DNA of 64,000 nt from VRUE01 sp963702175 (GTDB taxonomy: Bacteria; Actinomycetota; Thermoleophilia; Solirubrobacterales; 70-9), in NCBI GenBank assembly GCA_963702175.1, contig OY969721.1, positions 806,001-870,000 on the forward strand, in the 5' to 3' direction. A model generated the notes under the pieces. The model was given only the letters and a program-made list of their open reading frames with translations. It did not search any database and was not told the origin of the DNA. Numbering within the stretch: position 1 is the stretch's first letter; each line of letters opens with the position of its first letter. The position numbers and the translations under genes are program-made. Shown in pieces: positions 1-9,009 of the stretch.

Positions 1-170
1 GCGCGCCGAGCGCCGACGCGCTGACCGAGGGCTTCCAGGCCGCGTTCCTCGGTGGCGCCGGCATCGCCCTGCTCGGCTTTGTCCTGACCCTGACCCTGAT
101 CCGCGGCAGCGACAGCCGCGCCCATATGGAGCTCGGGAAAGAGGCGGCGAGCGAAGGCGCATCCGCATAA
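1..170 (+). CDS. C-terminal end of a probable MFS/drug-exporter-like transporter (partial)
   Basis: The frame is open from the window edge to a TAA at 168-170 and encodes about 55 residues. One hydrophobic helix is visible (core GIALLGFVLTLTLI) after an aromatic/Gly-rich turn, followed by a charged cytoplasmic tail. This is the pattern of the last transmembrane segment and tail of a 14-TM major facilitator exporter. The rest of the gene lies outside the window, so substrate and exact family cannot be named. It ends 27 bases before the Rrf2 regulator. Confidence 0.5.
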   Translation, partial: APSADALTEGFQAAFLGGAGIALLGFVLTLTLIRGSDSRAHMELGKEAASEGASA

Positions 171-183
171 CCGACCGCTTCAG

Positions 184-189
184 TAGGAT
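184..189 (+). promoter_or_regulatory. Candidate leaderless -10 (TAGGAT) for the Rrf2 gene
   Basis: TAGGAT lies 8 nt before the ATG at 198 and no Shine-Dalgarno sequence is present, so transcription probably starts at or next to the start codon. The nine bases AGTAGGATT (182-190) recur at 5845-5853 in front of the Rieske-sufB-sufD genes. Confidence 0.5.
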
Positions 190-197
190 TTCTGCTG

Positions 198-677
198 ATG
201 CTGTTTTCGACCAAGGCCGAGTACGGAGTGCGATTGATGGTCGAGCTGGGCCGCCAGCCCGGCTCGGCGCCGATCTCGCTGAGCGCCGTCGCCGAGGCGG
301 AGCGGCTGCCGCTTTCCTACCTCGAGCACTTGGTCGCGAAGCTGCGCAAGGCCGGACTGGTGACCTCGACCCGGGGCGCCCACGGCGGCTACCGGCTCGC
401 CCAGCCGGCCGAGGCGATCACGATGGACGCGGTCGTCGAGGCGCTGGAAGGCCAGATCGCCCCGATGGAGTGCTTCCACGAGACCCCCGAGGGCAAAGTG
501 CTCTGCTCGCACGAAAGCGACGGCCACCATGCCTGTTCGACGAAGCTGCTGTGGACGCGGGTGCAGGGCGGCGTCACCAAGGCCCTGGCGGGCACCACGC
601 TGGCTGAGCTGGTGGAGTTCTCCGGCCCCGCCCCCCGTGCCGAACGGACGGCCCCGCCCGTGGGCACGGCTGCCTGA
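198..677 (+). CDS. Rrf2/IscR-family transcriptional regulator of the SUF genes
   Basis: A 159-residue Rrf2-type winged-helix protein. The N-terminus (MLFSTKAEYGVRLM) and the recognition-helix/wing region (LRKAGLVTSTRGAHGGYRLA, about 49-68) are typical of the family. Three cysteines at 92, 103 and 113 match the positions where IscR/RsrR-type sensors bind an Fe-S cluster. It stands directly ahead of sufC, so a role as Fe-S-responsive repressor of the SUF genes is likely. A Pro/Ala-rich tail follows residue 140. The start has no SD but an extended -10 immediately upstream. Family assignment is secure; the exact regulon is inferred from neighbours. Confidence 0.9.
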   Translation: MLFSTKAEYGVRLMVELGRQPGSAPISLSAVAEAERLPLSYLEHLVAKLRKAGLVTSTRGAHGGYRLAQPAEAITMDAVVEALEGQIAPMECFHETPEGKVLCSHESDGHHACSTKLLWTRVQGGVTKALAGTTLAELVEFSGPAPRAERTAPPVGTAA

Positions 678-709
678 GCGACCTTTCAAAACCAGAAACG
701 GAGTGAGAT

Positions 710-1480
<771 letters not shown>

Positions 1481-1490
1481 CCTCGGGACG

Positions 1491-2759
1491 ATGGCGTCGG
1501 CGACCGGCACAGGCCAGGCCCCGCCCTCGGCGTTCCCGATCGAGAAGGTACGCGCCGCCTTCCCGGCGTTGGAGCGCGAGGTCAACGGGCAGCCCGTCGC
1601 CTACCTCGACAGCGGCGCCAGCTCGCAGCGGGTGCTGGCCTCGATCCAGGCGGTCGACCGCTACGAGCGCACCCATCACTCCAACGTCCACCGCGGCGCT
1701 CACACGATGTCGGCCGAGGCGACGGCGGCCTTCGAGGGGGCGCGGGCGACCGTCGCCGACCACCTCGGCGCCGCCGACCGCCGCGAGGTCGTTTTCGTCC
1801 GCAACGCGACCGAGGCGATCAACCTGGTCGCGCGGGCATGGGGGGACGCCAACATCGGCGAGGGCGACCGGATCGTGCTCACCGAGATGGAGCATCACTC
1901 CAACATCGTCCCCTGGCAGCAGCTGGCGGAGCGGGTCGGAGCGGAGGTGGATTGGGTGCCGGTAACCGACGAGGGCCTGCTCGACATGGAGGCCTTCGCG
2001 GCGCTGCTGGAGCGGGAGCCGAAGCTCGTCGCCGTGACCCACGTCTCCAACGTGCTCGGCACGGAGAACCTGCTCGCCGAGATCTCCCGCCTCGCCCACG
2101 ACGCGGGCGCCTTGGTCCTCGCCGACGGCGCCCAGGCGGCGCCGAAGCTGGCCATCGACGTGGCCGAGCTCGGGGTCGACTTCTACGCCGTCACCGGCCA
2201 CAAGCTCTATGGCCCGACCGGGATCGGGGCGCTCTGGGGACGGTTGGAGCTGCTGCGCGATATGCCGCCCTTCCTCGGCGGCGGCTCGATGATCCGCAAG
2301 GTGACCCGCGAAGGCACCACCTACGCCGACCCACCCGCCCGCTTCGAGGCCGGCACGCCGGCGATCGCCCAGGCGATCGGAATGGCCTCGGCGCTGCGCT
2401 GGCTCGACGCAGTCGGCATGGAGGCGGTGCTGGAGCACGAGCGTCGCGTCGCCGACTACGCGCTGGAGCGACTGCCCGAGGTGCCTGGCCTGCGCATCTT
2501 CGGCCCACCACGGGGAGCGGAGCGGGTCGGACCGGTTTCCTTCGAGCTGGAGGGCGTCCACGCCCACGACGTCTCCGAGATCCTCGACCGCCACGGCGTC
2601 GCGGTCCGCGCCGGCCACCACTGCGCGCAGATCCTGATGGACCGTCTCGGCGTCGCCGCCACCGCACGCGCCAGCTTTGGCGTCTACACGACCTCGGGGG
2701 AGATCGACCGCCTGGTCGAGGGCCTCCACGACGCCCGCAAAGTCTTCGAGTTGACCTAG
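1491..2759 (+). CDS. sufS: SufS cysteine desulfurase (group II)
   Basis: A 422-residue PLP enzyme that takes sulfur from L-cysteine as an enzyme-bound persulfide for SUF assembly. The Schiff-base lysine is K238 in VTGHKLYGPTG; H136 in EMEHHSN and D212 in LADGAQ contact the cofactor; the catalytic cysteine is C378 in RAGHHCAQ. A slightly extended N-terminus of about 15 residues is normal for actinobacterial SufS. It follows sufC by 10 bases and is followed directly by a 37-bp palindrome. SufU, its usual sulfur acceptor, is at 4502. Confidence 0.96.
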   Translation: MASATGTGQAPPSAFPIEKVRAAFPALEREVNGQPVAYLDSGASSQRVLASIQAVDRYERTHHSNVHRGAHTMSAEATAAFEGARATVADHLGAADRREVVFVRNATEAINLVARAWGDANIGEGDRIVLTEMEHHSNIVPWQQLAERVGAEVDWVPVTDEGLLDMEAFAALLEREPKLVAVTHVSNVLGTENLLAEISRLAHDAGALVLADGAQAAPKLAIDVAELGVDFYAVTGHKLYGPTGIGALWGRLELLRDMPPFLGGGSMIRKVTREGTTYADPPARFEAGTPAIAQAIGMASALRWLDAVGMEAVLEHERRVADYALERLPEVPGLRIFGPPRGAERVGPVSFELEGVHAHDVSEILDRHGVAVRAGHHCAQILMDRLGVAATARASFGVYTTSGEIDRLVEGLHDARKVFELT

Positions 2760-2796
2760 TGTCGACTTTCGTTCGCTATCCGGACGAAAGTCGACA
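2760..2796. repeat. 37-bp palindromic repeat, copy 1
   Basis: A perfect 13-bp inverted repeat: TGTCGACTTTCGT at 2760-2772 and its complement at 2784-2796 around an 11-nt loop. A second copy at 9933-9969 (inverted orientation) matches at 34 of 37 positions. It starts at the base after the sufS stop codon and lies between convergent genes. There is no T-tract, so a REP-like element or factor site is as plausible as a terminator. Confidence 0.85.
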
Positions 2797-2816
2797 AAAG
2801 ACCTTCGCTGCTGAGA

Positions 2817-3557
2817 TCAGCGGCCGGGTGAGCCGCCGGGGGGCGTTCCCGGAGGCGGAGGCGGCCCCCAGCTTGCCCGGCCGTCTCCCGTGATAGGGAT
2901 CGAGGGGCCGGCCATTGCCGGCGTGTCGAGAGCGACGTCGACGACTGCCTTCACGCGCGAGAGGACCTCGCGCACGTCGCTCTTCCTTCCCTGCGCGCCG
3001 TAAGGGTGGAGATCCGCGACGAGACCGGTGGCGTCGAGACCAGCGGCCTCGGCCAGGAATAGCGCTCGCGGCATGTGGAAGCCCTGGGTGACGACCACGG
3101 CGCTGTCGACGCCGAAGATGCCGCGGGCCCGCACCATCGTCGCCCAGGTGTCGAAGCCGGCGTGGTCCTCAAAGATCACCCGTCCCGACACCCCAGCGCG
3201 AATCAGCGCCTTGCGCATTGTGCCGGGCTCGTCGTAAACCCAGGTGTGATGGTCGCCGGAGACCAGGATTCGGTCGACCTTGCCAGCCCGCCACAGCGCT
3301 AGAGCCTGGTGCACCCGGTCGGCGAGCATCGTGCTCATCTCGCCATTGGGTTTGACCAGGGCACCGGGCACGATCGCGACCTGGGCATGGGGAACGTCCG
3401 CAACGTCGGCCGTCGCTTCCCCGTCTGTGCTGAGCAGCACGTAGCCATTGGCAAAGAGGACCAGGGCGACAAGAGAGGCACCGGCGAGGAGCACGCCCCG
3501 CGCCAGTCGCGGCCAACGCCGAGACGGGTACGCCAGCCTGCGCCACAACCCCCGCAT
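2817..3557 (-). CDS. DUF218 / SanA-YdcF family membrane-anchored protein
   Basis: About 246 residues from the ATG at 3557; an upstream in-frame extension would overlap the divergent gene at 3599, so the internal start is preferred. One N-terminal transmembrane helix (GVLLAGASLVALVLFANGYV) precedes a DUF218 domain with IVPGALV, the ILVSGDHH strand-loop, and VVTQGFHMPRALFLA, which matches the SanA/ElyC/YdcF family. Members are implicated in envelope integrity, but no reaction is established for SanA-type proteins. The C-terminus is Pro/Gly-rich. It converges on sufS. Confidence 0.8.
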   Translation of the reverse strand: MRGLWRRLAYPSRRWPRLARGVLLAGASLVALVLFANGYVLLSTDGEATADVADVPHAQVAIVPGALVKPNGEMSTMLADRVHQALALWRAGKVDRILVSGDHHTWVYDEPGTMRKALIRAGVSGRVIFEDHAGFDTWATMVRARGIFGVDSAVVVTQGFHMPRALFLAEAAGLDATGLVADLHPYGAQGRKSDVREVLSRVKAVVDVALDTPAMAGPSIPITGDGRASWGPPPPPGTPPGGSPGR

Positions 3558-3583
3558 CGCGCGCCAGGCTAGCAACAGATCTC

Positions 3584-3589
3584 TACCCT
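3584..3589 (+). promoter_or_regulatory. Candidate -10 (TACCCT) for the esterase gene
   Basis: TACCCT ends 9 nt before the GTG start at 3599, compatible with a leaderless or near-leaderless transcript. Confidence 0.35.
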
Positions 3590-3598
3590 CCCGCAATC

Positions 3599-4474
3599 GT
3601 GAGCCCACCCCGGCCCTCGAGGAGGCAGATCCAGCGCAGGCGGCGCACGACAGGCGCGATCTTCGTTCTGGTGGCAATCGGGATGGCCTACTTGGCCCTC
3701 GACGCCACCGTGCTCTCGCCGGCCGACACCCATGGCGCGAAGGTGGCCTACTTGACGGTCTCGAGCAAGGCCGTTGGAGAAGATCTCAGCGTCAGCGTCG
3801 TCCAGCCCTCAGGCTCGCCCGACGGGGCCGGGAGGCGGCCACTGCTGGTCTTCCTCCATGGCCGAGGCGGTTCGGCCGACACCTTCACCGAAGACGAAGC
3901 GATGTTCGAGGCGCTGGCGAAACTCGATGAGAGAGCGCCGATCGTCGCCTTCCCCGACGGTGGCGACCACGGCTACTGGCATGACCGGGACGAAGGGGAC
4001 TGGGGCACCTACGTCATGGACGAGGTGATCCCGGAGATCAGCCGCCGTTTCGGCACAGACCCGAGCCGGGTCGCGATCGGCGGCATCTCGATGGGCGGCT
4101 TCGGCGCCTATGACCTGGCCCTCCTCCACCCCGGTCGCTTTTGCGCAGTCGGCGGTCACTCCCCTGCACTCTGGCTCGAGGGAGGTGACAGCGCACCTGG
4201 TGCCTTCGACGATGCCGAGGACTTCGAGCGTCACGACGTGATCGGGTCGGTGCAGGCCGACCCGGGTGCTTTCGGCGAGATCCCGATCTGGAACGACGCC
4301 GGCGACGACGACCCCTTCCTGATCTCAGACGTGCGGCTCGTCGAAGCACTGGAGACAGGCGGCGCTGACCTCACCTCGCACATCTGGCCTGGCGGGCATG
4401 ACGACAGCTACTGGGATCGCCACTGGAACGCCTACCTCCACTTCTACGCGCGCGCCCTGGCGCACTGCGGGTAG
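3599..4474 (+). CDS. Membrane-anchored alpha/beta-hydrolase esterase (esterase D / antigen 85-like fold)
   Basis: A 291-residue serine hydrolase with a basic N-terminus and one transmembrane/signal-anchor helix (about 19-38). The core shows LLVFLHGRGGSADTF (oxyanion region), the nucleophile elbow GGISMGGFGAYD, an acidic stretch DAGDDDPF carrying the probable catalytic Asp, and a late histidine in WPGGHDDSYW. This is the putative-esterase family that includes S-formylglutathione hydrolases and mycolyltransferases. The substrate is unknown. GTG start; divergent from the DUF218 gene. Confidence 0.82.
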   Translation: MSPPRPSRRQIQRRRRTTGAIFVLVAIGMAYLALDATVLSPADTHGAKVAYLTVSSKAVGEDLSVSVVQPSGSPDGAGRRPLLVFLHGRGGSADTFTEDEAMFEALAKLDERAPIVAFPDGGDHGYWHDRDEGDWGTYVMDEVIPEISRRFGTDPSRVAIGGISMGGFGAYDLALLHPGRFCAVGGHSPALWLEGGDSAPGAFDDAEDFERHDVIGSVQADPGAFGEIPIWNDAGDDDPFLISDVRLVEALETGGADLTSHIWPGGHDDSYWDRHWNAYLHFYARALAHCG

Positions 4475-4489
4475 CTCAGGCGGCTTCGC

Positions 4490-4495
4490 TAGCCT
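4490..4495 (+). promoter_or_regulatory. Candidate leaderless -10 (TAGCCT) for sufU
   Basis: TAGCCT lies 6 nt before the ATG at 4502 with no SD in between. This suggests sufU has its own leaderless promoter rather than depending on sufCS transcription. Confidence 0.5.
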
Positions 4496-4501
4496 CGCTG
4501 C

Positions 4502-4939
4502 ATGGACGAGCTCTACCGCGACCAGATCCTCGAGCACTACAAGCGGCCGCACAACTTCGGCCGGCTGGAGCACCCGGATCTCGAGTTCGAGGACACCAAC
4601 CCACTCTGTGGCGACGAGCAGCACGTGACGATCCGGCTCGACGAGGAGGGCCGAGTCGCCGAGATCGCCTTCGACGGCAAAGGCTGCGCAATCTCGACCG
4701 CCGCCACCTCGCTGCTCACCGACGAGTTGCAGGGCAAGACGCGTGAGGAACTGCTGCGGTTGCCCAAGGAGTACGTCCTCGAGCTGCTCGGGATCGAGAT
4801 CTCGGCGACGCGGATGAAGTGCGCAATGTTGGGTCTGAAGGTGGTGAAGAGCGCCAGCCTCGGCGAGCCTGCCGAATGGGAGGACGAAGGCGAGGCCGGC
4901 AGCCCTTCCGAAGCGGCCGCCGACCTCGGTCGCCTCTAA
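4502..4939 (+). CDS. sufU: SufU, zinc-dependent sulfurtransferase
   Basis: A 145-residue SufU/IscU-like protein. C36 (NPLCGD), D38, C62 (GKGCAIS) and C107 (RMKCAML) are the zinc ligands and sulfur acceptor of SufU, which takes persulfide sulfur from SufS. The roughly 20-residue insertion between the second and third cysteine that separates SufU from IscU scaffolds is present. The C-terminal 20 residues are acidic and variable. It is split from sufS by two unrelated genes but belongs functionally to the same pathway. Confidence 0.95.
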   Translation: MDELYRDQILEHYKRPHNFGRLEHPDLEFEDTNPLCGDEQHVTIRLDEEGRVAEIAFDGKGCAISTAATSLLTDELQGKTREELLRLPKEYVLELLGIEISATRMKCAMLGLKVVKSASLGEPAEWEDEGEAGSPSEAAADLGRL

Positions 4940-4942
4940 CGC

Positions 4943-5743
4943 CTACGGTGCGTTTTCCCGCGCTTCCTCGCTCAGCGCGATCACCCCGAAGCTCGCCCCG
5001 TGCGGGTCGACCAGGATCGAGAAGCGGCCCGCGGGAATGTCGATCGGCTCGACCATGACGTTGCCGCCGCTCGCCTTGGTCTTCTCGACCGTCGCGTCGG
5101 TGTCCTCGACCGCGAAGTAGACCTGCCAGTGGGCGGGCACCTGCTCGGGGACGCCTCGTTCGGACATATTGAGGATGCCGCCGACCGGGTTTCCGTTGAG
5201 GTTGATCGTCGTGTAGCTGCCCGCGTCCCCCATGTCTTTGTCTTCGAAGGTCCAACCAAAGACGTCGCCGTAGAACGACTTCGCGGCGCCCAGATCGCGG
5301 GTGTTGAGCTCGGCCCAGGAGAACGCGCCTGGCTCGTTGACGAGACCGGCGCCCTTGTTTTTCCCGGGCTGCCAGATGCCGATCATCGCTCCAGTCGGAT
5401 CGGCGATGAAGGCCATGCGGCCGTAGTCGAGCACGCTCATCGGCTCGAAGACGACGGCGCCGCCGGCCTCTTTGACCTTGGCGACGGTCGCGTCGGCGTC
5501 CTCGACCGCGATGTAGGTGGACCAGGCCGGGGGCTGGCCCTCTTCCATCAGTTTCATCACGCCGCCGATCGCCTTGTCCCCCAGCATCGCCACCCGGTAG
5601 CCACCGGTCTGCTCGGCGTTCTCGTCCGCCTCGACGCTCCAGCCGAAGAGGGCGCCGTAGAACTCCGCCGCGGCATCCTGGTCGGGCGTGCCGAGATCGA
5701 TCCAGCACGGGGTCCCCGGCTCGTAGCTCGTTCTCTCGCTCAT
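4943..5743 (-). CDS. Two-domain VOC (glyoxalase/bleomycin-resistance fold) protein
   Basis: About 266 residues made of two VOC repeats, each with a PCWIDLGTPD- or FSWAELNTRD-type strand, a FYG.(L/V)FGW helix and an IADPTGA / LVDPHGA terminal strand. This layout resembles actinobacterial proteins such as mycobacterial Cfp30B. The ATG at 5743 is chosen because AAGGA stands 6 nt upstream; an ATG two codons earlier abuts the SD and one at 5776 lacks it. No metal-ligand set is obvious. It converges on sufU with only 3 bases between stops. Function unknown. Confidence 0.85.
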   Translation of the reverse strand: MSERTSYEPGTPCWIDLGTPDQDAAAEFYGALFGWSVEADENAEQTGGYRVAMLGDKAIGGVMKLMEEGQPPAWSTYIAVEDADATVAKVKEAGGAVVFEPMSVLDYGRMAFIADPTGAMIGIWQPGKNKGAGLVNEPGAFSWAELNTRDLGAAKSFYGDVFGWTFEDKDMGDAGSYTTINLNGNPVGGILNMSERGVPEQVPAHWQVYFAVEDTDATVEKTKASGGNVMVEPIDIPAGRFSILVDPHGASFGVIALSEEARENAP

Positions 5744-5844
5744 GCTCATTCCTTTCCTCGAAGGGCCTTGCGTCAACTAAGACCGCCGCACGCGGCGAAG
5801 CTCATCGGTCCGATCCTTCCACGTCGCTAAAATCCGACTGGAGA

Positions 5845-5853
5845 AGTAGGATT
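5845..5853 (+). promoter_or_regulatory. Candidate promoter/operator of the Rieske-sufB-sufD genes
   Basis: AGTAGGATT contains a TAGGAT -10 hexamer (5847-5852) and is identical to the nine bases at 182-190 before the Rrf2 gene. A leader of roughly 50 nt would precede the GTG at 5911. The shared sequence could be only a common -10 or part of the regulator's binding site. Confidence 0.4.
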
Positions 5854-5910
5854 AAGTCTCAACCCGCACTATCCCCCGCGAGCGGGCGAAAGAGCGAGAA
5901 GGAAGGTGCC

Positions 5911-6240
5911 GTGCCGGACACCGCTGGAACAACCGTCGCAGTCTGCCCTGCCGCCGAGCTGCCGCCCGGCAGCATGCGGCTGGTCGAGCACGAGGGCCGC
6001 AAGATCGGGGTCTTCAACTGCGACGGAACACTGCACGCGATTGAGGACCGCTGCTCACACGACGACGGGCCGCTGGCCGAGGGCGAGTTCGACCCGGCCA
6101 CCTGCACGGTCGAGTGCCCCCGTCATGGCTCGCTCTTCGACCTGACCACCGGCAGGCCGAAGACACTCCCCGCCTATGCTCCGGTGCAGACGTTCCCGGC
6201 AGCCGTCGAGAACGACACGATCGTCCTGGAGGTTGATTGA
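5911..6240 (+). CDS. Rieske [2Fe-2S] ferredoxin of the SUF locus
   Basis: A 109-residue soluble Rieske protein with ligand motifs C48-S-H50 and C69-P-R-H72. It has no membrane anchor and no oxygenase domain. Rieske ferredoxins of this size are a frequent member of actinobacterial suf operons and may supply electrons or act as a cluster recipient; this is inference. GTG start behind AAGGAAGG (5899-5906). Its TGA overlaps a possible TTG start of sufB, so translation of the two is likely coupled. Confidence 0.92.
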   Translation: MPDTAGTTVAVCPAAELPPGSMRLVEHEGRKIGVFNCDGTLHAIEDRCSHDDGPLAEGEFDPATCTVECPRHGSLFDLTTGRPKTLPAYAPVQTFPAAVENDTIVLEVD

Positions 6241-6242
6241 CC

Positions 6243-7676
6243 ATGGCAACGCCTGAGGTCATCGCAGAGAAAAGAGAGCTGGCCGGCATCAACGCCGATT
6301 ACAAGGAGAAGTTCGGCTTCCACGATCCCGAGACCGGCTACGCCTACAAGGCCCCCAAGGGGCTCTCGCGCGAGGTGGTCGAATCGATCTCCGAGTACAA
6401 GGACGAGCCGCAGTGGATGCGGGACTTCCGCCTCAAGTCGCTCGAACACTTCGAAAACCGCCCGACCCCGAACTGGGGCGGCAACCTCGGCCAGATCGAC
6501 TTCGAAGACATCCACTACTTCGTCCGCGCCTCCGAAAAGAACAGCCGCAACTGGGACGAGGTACCCGAGGACATCAAGAACACCTTCGACCGGCTCGGCA
6601 TTCCCGAGGCGGAGCGCAAATTCCTCTCCGGGGTCGGCGCCCAGTACGAGTCCGAGGTCGTCTACCACCAGGTCAACGAGAAGCTCGAGGCCCAGGGCGT
6701 GATCTTCACCGACATGGACACGGCGCTGCGCGAGCACGAGGATCTGGTCCGCGAGTACTGGGCGACGATCATCCCGCCCAACGACAACAAGCTGGCGGCG
6801 CTCAACTCGGCGGTCTGGTCGGGCGGCTCCTTCGTCTACGTGCCAGCCGGGGTCAAAGTCGAGATGCCGCTGCAGGCCTACTTCCGGATCAACACCGAGA
6901 ACATGGGCCAGTTCGAGCGGACGCTGATCATCTGCGAGGAGGGCGCCGACGTCCACTACATCGAGGGCTGCACGGCGCCGGTCTACACGACCGACTCGCT
7001 GCACTCGGCGGTGGTCGAGATCGTCGCCAAGCCGAGCTCACGGGTCCGCTACACGACCGTGCAGAACTGGTCGCAGAACGTCTACAACCTCGTCACCAAG
7101 CGCGCCGTCGCCCACGAGAAGGCGACGATGGAGTGGGTCGACTGCAACCTCGGCTCGAAGCTGACGATGAAGTACCCGTCGATCTACCTGCTCGGCCCCG
7201 AAGCACACGGCGAGATCCTCTCGATCGCCTTCGCCGGCGACGGCCAGCACCAGGACGCTGGCGGCAAGATCATCCACGCGGCGCCGCGCACCTCGTCCTC
7301 GATCTTCTCCAAGTCGATCTCCAAGGACGGCGGGCGGGCGACCTACCGCGGCCTGCTCGAGGTTGCCAACGGGGCGACCGAGACGCGCTCGAAGGTCGTC
7401 TGCGACGCGCTGCTGCTCGACGAGGACTCGCGCTCGGACACCTACCCGACGATCCGAATCGACGAGAACGACGCCGACGTCGGCCACGAGGCGACCGTCT
7501 CCAAGATCGGCGACGAGCAGCTCTTCTACCTGCAGAGCCGCGGGCTCGACGAGGAGGAGGCCTCGAAGATGATCGTCAACGGCTTCATCGAGCCGGTCAC
7601 CAAGGAGCTGCCGATGGAGTACGCGGTAGAGCTCAACCGGCTGATCGAGTTGCAGATGGAGGGTTCGATTGGCTGA
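6243..7676 (+). CDS. sufB: SufB, Fe-S scaffold subunit
   Basis: About 477 residues, full length for SufB, the scaffold on which the SufBCD complex builds clusters. The long N-terminal part, PAGVKVEMPLQAYFRINT, the beta-helix core, the cluster-related ENDADVGHEATVSKIGDEQL segment and the C-terminal LQSRGLDEEEA...IVNGFIEP motif are all present. The ATG at 6243 has GGAGG at 6228-6232. A TTG at 6237 that overlaps the Rieske stop is an alternative start adding two residues. Confidence 0.96.
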   Translation: MATPEVIAEKRELAGINADYKEKFGFHDPETGYAYKAPKGLSREVVESISEYKDEPQWMRDFRLKSLEHFENRPTPNWGGNLGQIDFEDIHYFVRASEKNSRNWDEVPEDIKNTFDRLGIPEAERKFLSGVGAQYESEVVYHQVNEKLEAQGVIFTDMDTALREHEDLVREYWATIIPPNDNKLAALNSAVWSGGSFVYVPAGVKVEMPLQAYFRINTENMGQFERTLIICEEGADVHYIEGCTAPVYTTDSLHSAVVEIVAKPSSRVRYTTVQNWSQNVYNLVTKRAVAHEKATMEWVDCNLGSKLTMKYPSIYLLGPEAHGEILSIAFAGDGQHQDAGGKIIHAAPRTSSSIFSKSISKDGGRATYRGLLEVANGATETRSKVVCDALLLDEDSRSDTYPTIRIDENDADVGHEATVSKIGDEQLFYLQSRGLDEEEASKMIVNGFIEPVTKELPMEYAVELNRLIELQMEGSIG

Positions 7677-7711
7677 TTGGCGGCCCGGGAGCGCCCCTGG
7701 CCGCGTCCGTA

Positions 7712-7745
7712 GGTCGGGGTCCGTGCAAAGCACTGTCCCCCGACC
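7712..7745. repeat. Hairpin in the sufB-sufD gap
   Basis: GGTCGGGG (7712-7719) pairs with CCCCGACC (7738-7745), and the loop itself holds GTGC-AAA-GCAC (7723-7733). GTAG stands just before the left arm, as in REP elements handled by RAYT transposases. It fills most of the 102-base gap between two otherwise cotranscribed genes. Confidence 0.7.
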
Positions 7746-7778
7746 ACGTCCTTACCAGGAACACTCCCGGCCACGCCA

Positions 7779-8891
7779 ATGACCGTCTCTACCGACACAC
7801 TGCCACCCCTTCCCGACCAGAAGGCGAAGGGGTGGGAATTCACCGACCTCTCGGGCCTGGACATCGATGCCTACGAGGCCGGCGCCGTCGAGCCCTCGAT
7901 CGAGAGGGCAGAAGGCGCCACCATCCTCTCGTTGTCTGAGGCGACCGAGTCCCACCCGGAGTTGCTCGCCGAGCGGCTCGGCTCGCTGGTCGATGCCGAG
8001 GATCCGTTCGTCGCCCGCAACAACGCCTCACAGCCCGACGGCGTCCTGGTCTACGTGCCACGCGGCGTCAAGGTGGCCGACCCGGTGCGGATCGAGGTCC
8101 CCCTCGAGGAGAACGGCAACGCCCTCAACTGGCGCACCCTGATCGTGCTCGAGGAGGGCGCCGAGGCCGAGATTTGGGAGCACTGCTCCTCCCCTGATGA
8201 CGAGGTCGAGGCACTGCTCAACTCGGTGGTTGAGCTGCACGTCGGCCAGGCGGCGACGCTTCGCTACGTCAGCACGCAGGACATCTCCGAGAGCAGCTGG
8301 ATCTTCGCCACCCAGCGCGCCCAGGTCGAGCGCGACGCGCGCCTCGACTGGACCGCGCTCGGCTTCGGCTCGGCGCGGGGCAAGGTACGGATGGAGACCA
8401 ATCTCGCCGGACCCGGTTCCGAAGCGCGGGTGACCGGCGGTTACGCGGGCAGCGCCGGCCAGCACCTCGACTACGACACCACCCAGGAGCACGCGGCGCC
8501 CAACACCAACTCCGACCTCGCCTTCCGCGGCGTCCTCGCCGCCGGGGCCACAGCGGTCTGGCGCGGGATGATCCGGGTCGACCCCGGCGCCCAGAACACC
8601 GACGCCTTCCAGGAGAGCCGCAACCTGCTGCTCTCGACCGAGGCCCACGCCGACGCGATCCCGGGCCTCGAGATCGAAGCCGACGACGTGCGCTGCACCC
8701 ACGCGGCGGCGGTCGCCCAGATTGACCGCAACCAGCTCTTCTACCTCACTTCTCGCGGCCTCGACCCGGCCGAGGCGAAGTCGCTGATCATCGAAGGGTT
8801 TCTCGAGTCGCTGGTCGAGCGCCTCGCCGAGGGGCCGGTGCGCGACGAGGTCTCGGCGGCGCTAGAGCAGCGCCTCAGCGAGATCCTCTAG
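7779..8891 (+). CDS. sufD: SufD, Fe-S scaffold subunit
   Basis: A 370-residue SufB/SufD-family protein, shorter at the N-terminus than SufB as expected for SufD. It shows VYVPRGVKVADPVRIEVPL, the right-handed beta-helix core, the HTDAFQ-equivalent NTDAFQESRNLLLS, ADDVRCTHAAAVAQID with the cluster-linked cysteine/histidine pair, and the C-terminal YLTSRGLDPAEAKSLIIEGF. It forms the SufBCD complex with sufB and sufC. The 102-base hairpin-containing gap after sufB is unusual for this pair. Confidence 0.94.
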   Translation: MTVSTDTLPPLPDQKAKGWEFTDLSGLDIDAYEAGAVEPSIERAEGATILSLSEATESHPELLAERLGSLVDAEDPFVARNNASQPDGVLVYVPRGVKVADPVRIEVPLEENGNALNWRTLIVLEEGAEAEIWEHCSSPDDEVEALLNSVVELHVGQAATLRYVSTQDISESSWIFATQRAQVERDARLDWTALGFGSARGKVRMETNLAGPGSEARVTGGYAGSAGQHLDYDTTQEHAAPNTNSDLAFRGVLAAGATAVWRGMIRVDPGAQNTDAFQESRNLLLSTEAHADAIPGLEIEADDVRCTHAAAVAQIDRNQLFYLTSRGLDPAEAKSLIIEGFLESLVERLAEGPVRDEVSAALEQRLSEIL

Positions 8892-9004
8892 CGCCCGCGC
8901 CGCTCGTTGAAGGTCGTCCAGACGATCGAGGCGATCACGACCAGAACCGGCGGCAGGTAGAGCACCCAGGTCCAGTAATGGCCGACGTGGGCGAGGGAGA
9001 GCAT
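8888..9004 (-). CDS. Small single-TM membrane protein (38 aa)
   Basis: A short frame from the ATG at 9004 to TAG at 8888-8890. The protein begins MLSLAHVGHYW, has one transmembrane helix (VLYLPPVLVVIASIVWTTF) and ends in a basic tail NERRGR. GCAGG stands just before the start, which follows the stop of the upstream minus-strand gene by 5 bases, so translational coupling is likely. Its end overlaps the sufD stop by 4 bases. No family is recognised with certainty. Such one-helix proteins often accompany respiratory or metal-transport complexes; that is only analogy. Confidence 0.55.
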   Translation of the reverse strand: MLSLAHVGHYWTWVLYLPPVLVVIASIVWTTFNERRGR

Positions 9005-9009
9005 CCTGC

